From contig OX638322.1 of NCBI GenBank assembly GCA_951812575.1, positions 4,096,501 through 4,160,500 of the forward strand: a stretch of DNA of 64,000 nt. Direction: 5' to 3'. The stretch is from Candidatus Binatia bacterium. Its GTDB lineage: Bacteria; Desulfobacterota; Binatia; Bin18. The notes beneath the pieces are model-generated. The model had not been told where the DNA came from, did no database searches, and was given only the letters and a program-made list of their open reading frames with translations. This document shows, piece by piece, positions 25,398 through 34,033 of the stretch (positions are counted from its first letter, which is position 1; each line of letters opens with the position of its first letter). The translations under genes were made by a program, and so were the position numbers.

Positions 25398-25450
25398 TTG
25401 ACAATCCATGGTCGTTCTTTAATGATGTTTCTATTACAACTATTATGCAA
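25398..25450 (+). promoter_or_regulatory. Promoter with candidate Zur operator 3
   Basis: TTGACA at 25398-25403 and AATGAT at 25421-25426 are spaced 17 bases apart. Just downstream, TTACAA-CTATT-ATGCAA (25434-25450) repeats the core of the other two operators with one change. It heads the porin and zinc transporter operon. Confidence 0.55.
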
Positions 25451-25462
25451 CAAGGAACCCCC

Positions 25463-27100
25463 ATGCGTACAACACTCGTGATCGCTCTCATCTCGGCCAC
25501 CTCCATCCTTTTGTCCCCGCCGGGCGCCAACGCCCAGGCCGGCGACCCGGCCGAGGTCCGAGCCCTCCGCAGCCAGGTTGACCGTCTTCAGCAAACGGTC
25601 GAGCAACTCCAGCACACCATCTTGCAGATGCAGAAGGACTCGACCTCGCGAGATCAGGCACTCAAGCAAAAAGTCGAGGCACAAGAGGCACAAGTCCAGG
25701 CCATACAGCGACAACAAGTTGACCGTATGGCCGCCCAGGTCGACTCCCCATTAGACCAGGCGCTTAACGAACTCGGCGTCCCGGATTTTGAGCCGGAGCC
25801 GGACCGACGGGCGCTGTGGTCACAGCCGCTGGGCGGAAACACGCAGTTGCGCCTGATTGACATTTCGGCCGATGTGCTGTTCTTCGCCGGCGGCTCCAGC
25901 GAGCGGGACGCGGCAATTTCGACGCTCCAGGGCGGTGGCCACGACCCGAAACAACGAGGCTTCACCCTGGGTCAGGCCGAATTTTCCCTGTCCGGCGCGG
26001 TTGACCCCTACTTTACCGGCGAGGCGCATATCCTCACCTCGGTCAACCCAAGCACCGGCGAGACCGCGCTTGAGCTTGAAGAGGCATTTCTCACCTCGTC
26101 GGCCCTGCCCTACGGTCTTCAGCTTGAGGTCGGCCATTCCCTGACCGAGTTCGGACTGATCAACCCGCAACACCCCCACTTCTGGGACTGGATCGACCAG
26201 CCGGTGGTCAACTCCCGCATGTTCGGCGGAGACGGCATGCGACAAGCCGGTTTTCGGGCCTCGTGGCTTCCCCCCACGCCGTGGTTCTCCGAGTTCCACT
26301 TCGGCATGCAGAACGCGGGCGGTGTGACCATGGCCAGCTTCCTGGGCGGAGAACTGGCCCATGCCCACGGTGGCGGTAACGGTCACGCCGGTGAAGACGA
26401 ACACGCCGGTGAAGACGAACACGGCCACGCTGAAGACGAGCACGCTGAGGAGCCGACCGGCGGCATCCAGGGTGACGGCATCGCCGGCCGGCCGATTATC
26501 GCTCAGGACGTACGCGGCTTCGGAGATTTCCTCTATCTGACCCGTTTGGAAAACTCGTTCAACTTTACCGACGACGTGACCGCGGTGTTTGGCTTGTCCG
26601 GTCTGTACGGACCGAACTCGACCGGGCGGGATGCCGATACTTGGCTGTACGGGCTGGACATGAAGTGGCGCTGGCAGCCGGCCGGCAATTTCGGTTATCC
26701 GTTCCTGACCTGGCAGACCGAGATCATGAAGCGCGACTACCACGTGGCCCGCTACACCCAGGAAACCGAGACCGGCGACTTCGCCAGCCTGCCGGGCCGC
26801 ACCCTCAAGGACTGGGGCCTATACACCCAGCTTTTATACGGATTTCAGACCAGATGGGCTGCCGGCCTGCGCTATGAGTATGCCGGCGGGAGTGGGCAGA
26901 GCATCGGCGGACGCAAGAACGATCCGTTCCGTGATGACCGCCACCGCCTCTCTCCGTTGCTGGTCTGGCGGCCGTCCGAGTTCTCGCGCATCCGGCTCCA
27001 GTACAACTACGATATGGCCAGCCACCTCAAGGACGACGCGCATACCATCTGGCTCGGCTTCGAGTGGATGTATGGGGCACACGCCGCGCACAACTTCTAA
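25463..27100 (+). CDS. Outer-membrane beta-barrel (porin-like) with N-terminal coiled coil and His-rich loop, Zur context
   Basis: The protein has 545 residues from the ATG at 25463 (AAGGAA upstream) with signal peptide LVIALISATSILLSPPGANA. A coiled coil follows at about residues 25-95 (VRALRSQVDRLQQTVEQLQ), as in phosphate/oligo-selective porins that tether to peptidoglycan. Amphipathic strands then run to the end (FTLGQAEFSLSGAVDP, GLRYEYAGGSG, HTIWLGFEWMYG), closing with an aromatic C-terminus (HNF). An extracellular-type loop near residue 310-335 is His/Asp/Glu-rich (GHAGEDEHAGEDEHGHAEDE). As the first gene before a zinc importer it may admit zinc across the outer membrane. That role is inference. 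Confidence 0.75.
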   Translation: MRTTLVIALISATSILLSPPGANAQAGDPAEVRALRSQVDRLQQTVEQLQHTILQMQKDSTSRDQALKQKVEAQEAQVQAIQRQQVDRMAAQVDSPLDQALNELGVPDFEPEPDRRALWSQPLGGNTQLRLIDISADVLFFAGGSSERDAAISTLQGGGHDPKQRGFTLGQAEFSLSGAVDPYFTGEAHILTSVNPSTGETALELEEAFLTSSALPYGLQLEVGHSLTEFGLINPQHPHFWDWIDQPVVNSRMFGGDGMRQAGFRASWLPPTPWFSEFHFGMQNAGGVTMASFLGGELAHAHGGGNGHAGEDEHAGEDEHGHAEDEHAEEPTGGIQGDGIAGRPIIAQDVRGFGDFLYLTRLENSFNFTDDVTAVFGLSGLYGPNSTGRDADTWLYGLDMKWRWQPAGNFGYPFLTWQTEIMKRDYHVARYTQETETGDFASLPGRTLKDWGLYTQLLYGFQTRWAAGLRYEYAGGSGQSIGGRKNDPFRDDRHRLSPLLVWRPSEFSRIRLQYNYDMASHLKDDAHTIWLGFEWMYGAHAAHNF

Positions 27101-27123
27101 GCGAACAGCAGGAGAATAGGCCC

Positions 27124-28173
27124 ATGTTGATGATCCGTTTTCTTATCTCTGTAATAACACTCGTGAGTCTGGTTAGCGGCTTGTGGTTGACCCCGTTCGC
27201 CCAGGCACAGCCGCTCAAAGTCTGTGCCACGGTGCCCGACCTCGGCAGCCTGGTCCAGGAGATTGGTGGCGAGCAGACGACACTGACGGTCTTTGCCAAA
27301 GGGACGGAAAACCCCCACTTCGTGGTGCCCAAGCCGAGCTTTATCAAGGCCCTGAGTACTTGCGATGCGTATATCCAGATCGGTCTGGACCTGGAAATTG
27401 GCTGGGCACCGCCCCTGCTGCAAAATGCCCGGAACGGCGCTATTCTCCCTGGCGGCCAAGGCTATATCGATGCGTCCACGGCCATCGCTCCGCTTGAGGT
27501 TTCCAGCGTGCCGGTCGACCGCTCCATGGGAGATATCCATCCATTCGGTAACCCCCACTATCTGCTCGACCCCACGAACGGCCTGCGTGTCGCACGGCTG
27601 CTGCGGGACCGGCTGAGCGCTCTCCGGCCGACCAATGCCCCGTATTTCGCCGAGCGCTATGCCGACTTCCGGCGACGTTTGGGCGTGGCTCTGGTCGGCG
27701 AAGCTCTGGCGGACGCCTACGACTTTGAGAAGCTGGTAGTGTTGGCCCGGCACGGACGGCTGGAAACCTTTCTCAAGAGTCAGGGACAGGAGGCTCTGCT
27801 GGGCGGCTGGTTCGGCAGCCTGCGGCCCTATGCCGGCAGCAAGCTCGTCGGCGACCATAACGCCTGGGTGTACTTTGCCGAACTCTTCAGGTTCGACATC
27901 GTCGCCTATCTCGAACCCCTGCCGGGCCTGCTCCCAACCACGAAACATATGGGCGTGGTGATCGAGTTGATGAAGACGAACAGGGTGAAAGCCTTTCTGC
28001 AAGCGGCCTATTACGATCCCCGCTATGCCCAATTCGTCTCTGAGAGCTCTGGCGCGACCATCGTCCCTATGGCCGAACAAGCCGACTCTCGCCCTGGCAC
28101 GGCACACTACCTCGATATGGTGGATTACAACGTGGAGCAACTCGCAGCAGCGTTAGCGGGAACGACCAAGTAG
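27124..28173 (+). CDS. Zinc ABC transporter substrate-binding protein
   Basis: This 349-residue member of the ZnuA/AztC cluster has a signal peptide ending WLTPFAQA. Metal-ligand regions are TENPHFVVPKPSF, GNPHYLLDPTNG, KLVGDHNAWVYFAE and a late Asp/Glu region (IVPMAEQADSR). There is no long His-rich loop, as in AztC, which is loaded by AztD; that fits the His-rich propeller upstream. It starts 23 bases after the porin gene and is followed by the MerC-like, ATPase and permease genes. Manganese is a less likely substrate given the neighbours. Confidence 0.92.
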   Translation: MLMIRFLISVITLVSLVSGLWLTPFAQAQPLKVCATVPDLGSLVQEIGGEQTTLTVFAKGTENPHFVVPKPSFIKALSTCDAYIQIGLDLEIGWAPPLLQNARNGAILPGGQGYIDASTAIAPLEVSSVPVDRSMGDIHPFGNPHYLLDPTNGLRVARLLRDRLSALRPTNAPYFAERYADFRRRLGVALVGEALADAYDFEKLVVLARHGRLETFLKSQGQEALLGGWFGSLRPYAGSKLVGDHNAWVYFAELFRFDIVAYLEPLPGLLPTTKHMGVVIELMKTNRVKAFLQAAYYDPRYAQFVSESSGATIVPMAEQADSRPGTAHYLDMVDYNVEQLAAALAGTTK

Positions 28174-28191
28174 AGCATCGGGTCGAGACGC

Positions 28192-28617
28192 ATGCTTTCC
28201 CATTCGGCCCTCTCCCTTTCCCCTAAGCCAAGCGCGGCCGCTCTGTGGGTGGACCAATTCGGGGCGGGGCTGTCGCTGGCCTGCGCTGCTCATTGCATGG
28301 CGACTCCCCTGCTCCTGTCTCTGCTACCGTTCGTAGGGCTCGGCTTTCTTGCTGACGAATCGGTGGAAACCCTGCTTCTGGGTACCTCACTCGTACTGGC
28401 CGTGGGGAGCCTGTGCTGGGGATTTGGCATTCACCACCAACGCCGTACTCTGCTGCTGCTCGGGGCAGCGTTCCTGCTCATCGTCGGTGGGCGCCTTTCT
28501 CCCGAAGAGACGGCCGAGGTCGTGTGTGTTGTCCTCGGAGCCGGGCTGCTGGCGGGCGGGCATCTGCTGAACCGGCATCTGTGTAAGACCTGCTTGCAGT
28601 GTCAGGCTGCCGACTAG
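28192..28617 (+). CDS. MerC-domain membrane protein
   Basis: This 141-residue protein has four hydrophobic helices and a Cys/His motif in the first (GAGLSLACAAHCMATPLLLS), the MerC pattern of Cys pairs that bind thiophilic metals. A short Cys-rich tail (CKTCLQCQAAD) may be a second site. MerC proteins were first known for mercury uptake, and similar genes occur in Zur-controlled zinc loci. It sits inside the transporter operon, 18 bases after the binding-protein gene, so a role in zinc uptake is inferred. Confidence 0.85.
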   Translation: MLSHSALSLSPKPSAAALWVDQFGAGLSLACAAHCMATPLLLSLLPFVGLGFLADESVETLLLGTSLVLAVGSLCWGFGIHHQRRTLLLLGAAFLLIVGGRLSPEETAEVVCVVLGAGLLAGGHLLNRHLCKTCLQCQAAD

Positions 28618-28631
28618 TACAGTACGGCCTC

Positions 28632-29372
28632 ATGGACAGCGATATTGTTCTGCAAACGACCAACCTGTCGGTTGGCTACGGCAACTTTGTCGTGCTCGGG
28701 CGCGTCAATCTGACGATCCGGGCCGGCGAATTGTGGTTCGTGCTGGGCCGGAACGGCAGCGGCAAGACCACTCTGCTTCAGACCTTGCTCGGATTGCTCA
28801 AGCCGCAGACGGGCCGCCTCTACCGGCAGGTAGCTAACGGAGTCGGATTCGTGCCGCAGCGTTGCGATATCAATCCCACGCTGCCGATTACGATCCGTGA
28901 GTTCGTCGGTCTGGGTCTTGTTGGCACCGACCTGAACCGGACCACACGACGGGAGTATCTGGACCGGGCACTGGGCACATTTGATCTGGCCCAACTGAAG
29001 CATAAGAACTACTGGACGCTGTCGGGTGGCCAGCGCCAGCGCGCGCTGGTTGCCCGAGCGATGGTGAGACGCCCCGCCCTGTTGATTCTGGACGAGCCGA
29101 CGAACAACCTTGACCTGGCTGCGGAAGGCGACTTCCTGCAAACCTTGGCCGATATTCACAAGCGGGAGAACAACACCTGTCTGTTCGTCACCCATAATCT
29201 TGGCATTGCCGAACGCTACGCCACCCATATCGGCCTGGTCGCGCAGGGGACCGTTATTGCCGGTCCCAAAGCCCAGGTGCTGAACGAGTCCAACCTGGAT
29301 CGTGTCTATGGCCGCGGCCAGCGTATTCATCTGCACGTCGCGCCAGAGGGTTCGTCCGACCTGCATTCCTAG
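28632..29372 (+). CDS. Zinc ABC transporter ATP-binding protein
   Basis: This 246-residue ATPase has Walker A (LGRNGSGKTTLLQTLLGLLK), Q-loop (VGFVPQRCDINPTLP), the signature LSGGQRQRALVARAMVRRP, Walker B (LLILDEPTNNLDLA) and the H-loop (CLFVTHNLGIAERYA). The ATG at 28632 is 14 bases after the MerC gene; a reading from 28599 would overlap it. It corresponds to ZnuC/AztA and should energise the permease that follows. Confidence 0.95.
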   Translation: MDSDIVLQTTNLSVGYGNFVVLGRVNLTIRAGELWFVLGRNGSGKTTLLQTLLGLLKPQTGRLYRQVANGVGFVPQRCDINPTLPITIREFVGLGLVGTDLNRTTRREYLDRALGTFDLAQLKHKNYWTLSGGQRQRALVARAMVRRPALLILDEPTNNLDLAAEGDFLQTLADIHKRENNTCLFVTHNLGIAERYATHIGLVAQGTVIAGPKAQVLNESNLDRVYGRGQRIHLHVAPEGSSDLHS

Positions 29373-29380
29373 GCTTCGCA

Positions 29381-30232
29381 ATGATCGACAGTTTCGTGAG
29401 TTCGTGGGCGCTCTTCCAGAACGCCTATCTGTCCGGCTGGCTGATTGGCATTCTGCTCTCGCTGATCGGGGTGCTGGTAGTCGCCCGTGATCAGATCTTT
29501 ATCGGCGCGGCGGTTTCACAGGCGTCGTTGTTGGGCATCGCCCTAGGCATCTGGTCGGGCGGTCTGCTCGGCACAGATTCCTGGTGGAATTCCGATTTGG
29601 TCCACTCCCTCATGGGCGGGCTGTTTGCCGTGCTGGCCGCCTTTCTCACAACCGGCGGCGGACGGCGGGCCGGTCAGGAAACGCACGAGGCCATCACCGG
29701 CTGGGTCTTTTTGTTCTCGGTGAGCGCCTCCATTCTGCTGCTGGCCCACAGCCCGCACGGCATGGAGGAAGTCAACCGCCTGTTGTCCAGCACGATCATT
29801 GGGGCACGGGCCGAAGATGTCTGGATTTTTGCCGGTATGGCGCTGCTGACCGGCACGGCCCTGGTTGTGTATTATCGATCCATCCTGCTGGTCACTCTTG
29901 ATCCGGTCATGGCCCGCGCGGCCGGCCTGAGAACCGGGCTCTGGGATGGTCTGCTCTCGACCTGGCTCGGTCTGGCCGTCGGGTTTTCCATCCGTGTTTC
30001 CGGCGTCGTGTTTGCTTTTGCGAGTCTGGTGCTTCCCGCCCTGATTGCCAAGAGCCTGGGCCGAACGGCCGGCAGCCTGTTCATCCTGGCTCCGCTGATC
30101 TCTCTCGGTACGAGCGTCTTTGCCTTTGTTGTGGCGAATGCGTACGATTATCCCCCCGGTCAGATGGCCGCGGCCTGCCTCTCTCTGCTGTTGGCCGCGG
30201 CCTGGCTCTTTCGCGCAATGCGGCCGCGTTAG
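29381..30232 (+). CDS. Zinc ABC transporter permease
   Basis: This 283-residue integral membrane protein has about eight helices and matches the ABC-3 (ZnuB/AztB/MntB) family: LLSLIGVLVVARDQIFIGAA near the start, MARAAGLRTGLWDGLLST (the ATPase-coupling region), and GVVFAFASLVLPALIAKSLG near the end. Eight bases separate it from the ATPase gene. It is the last clear transporter subunit in the operon. Confidence 0.94.
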   Translation: MIDSFVSSWALFQNAYLSGWLIGILLSLIGVLVVARDQIFIGAAVSQASLLGIALGIWSGGLLGTDSWWNSDLVHSLMGGLFAVLAAFLTTGGGRRAGQETHEAITGWVFLFSVSASILLLAHSPHGMEEVNRLLSSTIIGARAEDVWIFAGMALLTGTALVVYYRSILLVTLDPVMARAAGLRTGLWDGLLSTWLGLAVGFSIRVSGVVFAFASLVLPALIAKSLGRTAGSLFILAPLISLGTSVFAFVVANAYDYPPGQMAAACLSLLLAAAWLFRAMRPR

Positions 30233-30313
30233 ATACCCTTCCTTTTCGTCGAGTTTTTCTTTCTTCTCCGTCCATGAAAAGATATGGGGACAGAGGTAGA
30301 GGGAGGGCGACGG

Positions 30314-30976
30314 ATGGAGAAAGCACAGGGCTCCCCGTACTGGCTGCGGGTCGGGATCACCTTGGTTGTCACCACCATGCTCTATAACGTGGTGGAGGCC
30401 GTTATTGCGCTGTGGGCCGGCGTTGAAGCGGCGAGTATTGCCCTGATTGAATTTGGCTCCAACAGCGTCATTGAACTCGTGGCCGCCAGCGTCCTCATCT
30501 GGCGGCTGCGCCTTGAGGCGCGCGGGGCGGATTCTGAGCGGGTCGCCCGCGCCGACCTTGTGGTCCATCGCTTTGTGGGCCTGTCTTTTATGGCTCTCGC
30601 CCTGTATGTCCTGATCCAGTCCGTTTGGATGCTGTGGCATCAAGAGGTGCCGCGCGCGAGTACTATTGGCATGCTGCTGGCCACAGCCTCACTCATCATC
30701 ATGCCGCTGGTCTCGTTCGGGAAGTTGCGGGCGGCCACAGAGGTCGGCAGCCGAGCGCTACGGGCTGAGGCCAAAGAGACGCTGGCCTGCTCCTATCTTT
30801 CGTTTACCCTCCTGCTTGGACTTGGGGCAAACGCGGCGCTTAGTTGGTGGTGGGCGGACCCAGTCGCCGCTCTCCTCATGATTCCCTGGCTGGTGAAAGA
30901 AGGGCTGGAGGGCCTGTCGGGCAAGGAGCATGACGCCGAGTCACGAGTCGCCCCGGCGTCCGTCAGTTCTTCATGA
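30314..30976 (+). CDS. Cation diffusion facilitator-like transmembrane protein
   Basis: The protein has 220 residues from the ATG at 30314 with GGGAGGG upstream. Five or six helices carry a CDF-type pattern: MLYNVVEAVIALWAGVEAAS, then FGSNSVIELVAASVLIWRLR, and ALRAEAKETLACSYLSFTLL. It lacks the usual cytoplasmic C-terminal domain, ending soon after WWADPVAALLMIPWLVKEGL. CDF proteins export zinc or other divalent ions by proton exchange. Export beside an uptake operon is odd; the protein may instead be one of the short CDF-related forms of unknown direction. Confidence 0.75.
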   Translation: MEKAQGSPYWLRVGITLVVTTMLYNVVEAVIALWAGVEAASIALIEFGSNSVIELVAASVLIWRLRLEARGADSERVARADLVVHRFVGLSFMALALYVLIQSVWMLWHQEVPRASTIGMLLATASLIIMPLVSFGKLRAATEVGSRALRAEAKETLACSYLSFTLLLGLGANAALSWWWADPVAALLMIPWLVKEGLEGLSGKEHDAESRVAPASVSSS

Positions 30977-31140
30977 CATATACTCACACGGGTGAGCTGC
31001 TTCAGCTTTGCAACAGGACAACCACTACATTTAGCTTGTATTGGCAACTCTAAGGGGATAGTACCGCGTGCTCCAAATTGGTAAGCTGACCCATCCCGGT
31101 CAGAGTATTCTCCAGGCACGATTTTTTGTGGAACGCGACC

Positions 31141-31881
31141 ATGACAGCATTCTGGGTAGCTGGCGCAACTTTTGTTCTGACCCTTGGTGGCGGGCTGCTC
31201 GTTTTACGCCTCCAGGTCTACCAGGGTGTAGTTTTTGCTTTTTGCGCGGGTGCGCTGATTGCCGGGGCATTGATGGAGGTGATTCCGGAGTCGCTGGAAT
31301 TGCTCTCAACTACCGGCTCAACCCTCCACCATCATCATATCTTATTGTCCTGCGCCTTAGGATTTCTGTGTTTCTATCTCGTTGAGCATCTCACCCATCA
31401 GCGAGAGACACCCGCCGAACAAGCCGCCCATCATGCCCACGCTCCGCACGCCGGCATCTGGGGCGCAACCGGCATTCTGGTGCATAGTCTTTTTGACGGG
31501 TTTGCCATAGGCCAGGGCTTTCACGCTGGCGAGCATGTGGGCTGGGCGATTGCCCTGGGTATTACGCTGCACAAGATAGCGGACGGCGCGAGTATTGCCG
31601 GTGTCATGCTCGGTACGCAGCAGACCATTCGGGCCACTAGAATCATGCTCTTTCTCACCGCCTTGGCCCCACTTGTCGGCGTCTATGCCCAGTCGTTCGT
31701 GACTTTTCAAACATCACTACTCGCCCTGTTGCTGGCGTGGTTTGGCGGGGTTTTTCTCTATTTGGGAGCCGGGAGCCTCCTCCCCGCGGCGCATGACGCC
31801 AGCCATTCACGCCAACTCCCAGTGGCAACCCTTGCCGGCGTGCTGTTTGTCTATGGGGCACAGCTCTTGACGCATCATTGA
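31141..31881 (+). CDS. ZIP-family metal transporter
   Basis: The protein has 246 residues and eight predicted helices. The paired ZIP metal-site motifs are present: HSLFDGFAIGQGFHAGEHVG in helix 4 and LHKIADGASIAGVMLG in helix 5. The loop before helix 4 is His-rich (QAAHHAHAPHAG), and HHHH occurs after helix 2. The ATG at 31141 is chosen, with a GTG at 31126 as the alternative. No good Zur-type dyad was found upstream. ZIP proteins bring zinc or iron into the cytoplasm, and the position next to the zinc operon supports zinc. It converges with the CaiB gene, overlapping by seven bases. Confidence 0.9.
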   Translation: MTAFWVAGATFVLTLGGGLLVLRLQVYQGVVFAFCAGALIAGALMEVIPESLELLSTTGSTLHHHHILLSCALGFLCFYLVEHLTHQRETPAEQAAHHAHAPHAGIWGATGILVHSLFDGFAIGQGFHAGEHVGWAIALGITLHKIADGASIAGVMLGTQQTIRATRIMLFLTALAPLVGVYAQSFVTFQTSLLALLLAWFGGVFLYLGAGSLLPAAHDASHSRQLPVATLAGVLFVYGAQLLTHH

Positions 31882-33080
31882 GGAGAGTCAGGCCGCGTCG
31901 CTATGACTCCGGCCTTTTCCAATTCCTGAATCTCAGCCTGCGTCCAGCCAATCTCGGCTAGCACCTCGGCGGTATGCTCACCGTACAGCGGAGAACGACG
32001 AGCCAGCTGTGCCGGTGTCTCGGACAGTTTGGCTGCCGGACCCAACACCTGCACGGTCCCCCCAACCGGATGTTCCATCTCCTGCACCATACCACGCGCC
32101 TGAATATGCGGATCGGCAAACACCTCGGCATAATTTGAGATTGGTCCGCACGGTACGCCTATTTCCTCAAGCACGGCGAGCCAGTGCGAGCGCGGCTGCT
32201 GCGTCGTGACGGCTTCTATTTCTCGTGTGAGCTGATGGCGGTTCTGGACGCGGAGACCGTCTTCTGCATATTCGGGCCGGTCTACCAGTTCGGGGCGCCC
32301 GATGGCGTGGGCAAACTTCTCCCATGTTCGCGTATTGGCCGCACCCAAATTGATATAGCCGTCTGCGCAGCGGATCGCTTGATACGGAGCCGACATCCGA
32401 TGGGCCGAGCCCATCGGCTCGGGGATGCCCCCAGTCGAGAAATACTGGGTCGATTCCCAGACAGACAGGGCAACGCCGGCTTCCAGCAGCGACGTATCTA
32501 TATATTGGCCCTCGCCGGTTTTGAGACGATGAATATACGCGGCAAGAATGGCTTGTTCGGCAAAGAGACCGGCTCCAAGGTCGGTCACGGGAATCCCGCA
32601 TTTGACTGGTGGCCTGCCGTCCTCGCCCGTCACGGACATGATACCTGACATGCCCTGGGCCACGAGATCAAAGCCGCCTTTGTGCGCATACGGGCCGGTT
32701 GAGCCAAAGCCGGATACCGAGGCATAAATGAGGCCGGGCTGCTCCTGCCTCAGACTGTCATAGTCCAAGCCGAATCCGGCCATCACACCCGGACGATAAT
32801 TCTCCACAACAACGTCAGCCTGTCGCACAAGTGTCCGGGTAATATCCTGGGCACGACGGTCTTTGAGATTGAGCACAATACCGCGCTTGTTCCGGTTGAC
32901 CGCCCAATAGCCGGTGCTTTCCATTCCCTGTCGTTGCCCCATGCGCCGGGTGGTATCTCCACCCGGCGGCTCGACCTTAATGACATCGGCCCCCAAGTCC
33001 CCAAGAAGCATGGCGCAAAACGGCCCGGCCATGACCTGGGTAAATTCAAGGACACCGACTCCCGCGAGTGCTTGTTTCAT
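31875..33080 (-). CDS. CaiB/BaiF-type class III CoA transferase
   Basis: This 401-residue protein has the family order GVGVLEFTQVMAGPFCAMLL, LGDLGADVIKVEPPGGDTTR, NRNKRGIVLNLKD, VVVENYRPGVMAGFGLDYD, then GGFDLVAQGMSGIMSVTGE containing the catalytic Asp, and a C-terminal GVPCGPISNYAEVFADPHI. Such enzymes move CoA between organic acids (formyl/oxalyl, carnitine, succinyl and others), and the acid is not predictable here. GGGGAAG precedes the ATG at 33080. Confidence 0.93.
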   Translation of the reverse strand: MKQALAGVGVLEFTQVMAGPFCAMLLGDLGADVIKVEPPGGDTTRRMGQRQGMESTGYWAVNRNKRGIVLNLKDRRAQDITRTLVRQADVVVENYRPGVMAGFGLDYDSLRQEQPGLIYASVSGFGSTGPYAHKGGFDLVAQGMSGIMSVTGEDGRPPVKCGIPVTDLGAGLFAEQAILAAYIHRLKTGEGQYIDTSLLEAGVALSVWESTQYFSTGGIPEPMGSAHRMSAPYQAIRCADGYINLGAANTRTWEKFAHAIGRPELVDRPEYAEDGLRVQNRHQLTREIEAVTTQQPRSHWLAVLEEIGVPCGPISNYAEVFADPHIQARGMVQEMEHPVGGTVQVLGPAAKLSETPAQLARRSPLYGEHTAEVLAEIGWTQAEIQELEKAGVIATRPDSPQ

Positions 33081-33230
33081 ATCTTCCCCTCATCTCTCAT
33101 GTTCTCATACCAAGGATGGACGGAGCAAAACAAGCGAAGGCCGGAGCGGAGGATCGCTCATTTGGGAACGATATGAACCGGAGAAAATAGGGAGAAAATA
33201 GGGCTGGAAAAAGAGTGGACCGACCGGGAG

Positions 33231-33443
33231 CTATCCTTGCGAGCGGCGATGCTCGTGGTGACGCCTTGCGTCGGTCCCCCCGAAGCCGAAGCGAACAACC
33301 CCTTTGTCAATCCGAATAGTAAAGCAACAGGTCGGATTCGTACACGCCCAGACTTTGAAGTCGAGATCTGATCCTCGCGGACCGTAATCAGATAAAGGAA
33401 CAAGCACTCCTTTTGGGCACTTTCGACATCGAGGGAGATCCAC
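33231..33443 (-). CDS. Small zinc-ribbon protein
   Basis: The protein has 70 residues. The GTG at 33443 is preceded at seven bases by GGAGGT (33456-33451), a better start than the TTG at 33464. CRKC and a later CTNPTC form a four-Cys ribbon with PLSDYGPRGSDLDFKVW between them and FTIRIDKG after. Similar ribbons occur alone or at the ends of larger proteins. The role is unknown; nucleic-acid binding is possible. Confidence 0.65.
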   Translation of the reverse strand: MDLPRCRKCPKGVLVPLSDYGPRGSDLDFKVWACTNPTCCFTIRIDKGVVRFGFGGTDARRHHEHRRSQG

Positions 33444-33543
33444 GCCAACTACCTCCGGGGGCAACTAATTAAACCTACACCTTATAGTATGCCAGAGAAA
33501 GGGTTTGAGAGACAAGAGTTTTTTTACAAACGTGCTACCCGTC

Positions 33544-33562
33544 GAGAAGGGTGACCCTTCTC
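33544..33562. promoter_or_regulatory. Perfect 19-base palindrome
   Basis: GAGAAGGGT-G-ACCCTTCTC has nine-base arms. There is no T-run after it, so it is not a normal terminator. It lies between the zinc-ribbon gene and the cupin gene and may be a repressor operator. Confidence 0.45.
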
Positions 33563-33624
33563 CCCGTGTGTCCGGCTTAGGGCTTTTGGCCGTACCATAA
33601 AGGTGGTATGACACTCTTTACAAA

Positions 33625-33711
33625 AAGGTGGCTAATAATGGATGTTTTCCCCAACCCCTAATCCCTAGTCCCCGTATTTGTCAGCATAAGGTGGATGACA
33701 ATGGATGTTTT
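33625..33711 (+). repeat. Heptamer-repeat insertion framed by a duplicated gene start
   Basis: AAGGTGGCTAATAATGGATG at 33625 recurs as AAGGTGGATGACAATGGATG at 33688, each followed by TTTT. Between them is CCCCAACCCCTAATCCCTAG followed by TCCCC, a heptamer-type array. The upstream copy has its own ATG but stops after seven codons. The insertion therefore seems to have duplicated the translation start of the cupin gene. Confidence 0.6.
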
Positions 33712-34024
33712 CAAGCAGGTCGCCGACCAGATTGCCTTTGCGTCCGAGAAGATGAAAAAAGTCAATCTGTTTACAACCGATCGCATGTTCTGCGATGTGT
33801 ACTGCTTTGAACCTGGACAGGCACAGACACCCCACACGCATACCGGCTCCGACAAAATCTATTACGTGCTCGACGGTCGGGCCACGGTCCGGATTGGACA
33901 GGAAACCAGGGAGCTCGGAGCGGGCGACATTGCCCTGGCTCCGTCCGGGGCCGAGCACGGCGTCAGCAATACAAGCGCCGGCCAACTGACTGTCCTGGTT
34001 TTCATGGCCCCAAAACCATCATAG
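33701..34024 (+). CDS. Cupin-domain protein
   Basis: The 107-residue single cupin has motif 1 QTPHTHTGSDKIYYVLDG (two His and the Glu-equivalent position held by Asp/Lys) and motif 2 as GDIALAPSGAEHGVSN with the third His. The ATG at 33701 follows AAGGTGG; the upstream duplicate of this start (see 33625-33711) supports MDVF as the original N-terminus, with 33695 as the alternative. Cupins of this size bind a metal and may be isomerases, dioxygenases or sensors. It is probably co-transcribed with the next gene. Confidence 0.8.
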   Translation: MDVFKQVADQIAFASEKMKKVNLFTTDRMFCDVYCFEPGQAQTPHTHTGSDKIYYVLDGRATVRIGQETRELGAGDIALAPSGAEHGVSNTSAGQLTVLVFMAPKPS

Positions 34025-34033
34025 GGAAGGCAT

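Noticed and set aside
30977..31140. A Zur-type operator before the ZIP gene
   Set aside because: Fragments such as TTTGCAACAGG occur but the dyad spacing does not match the three good sites.
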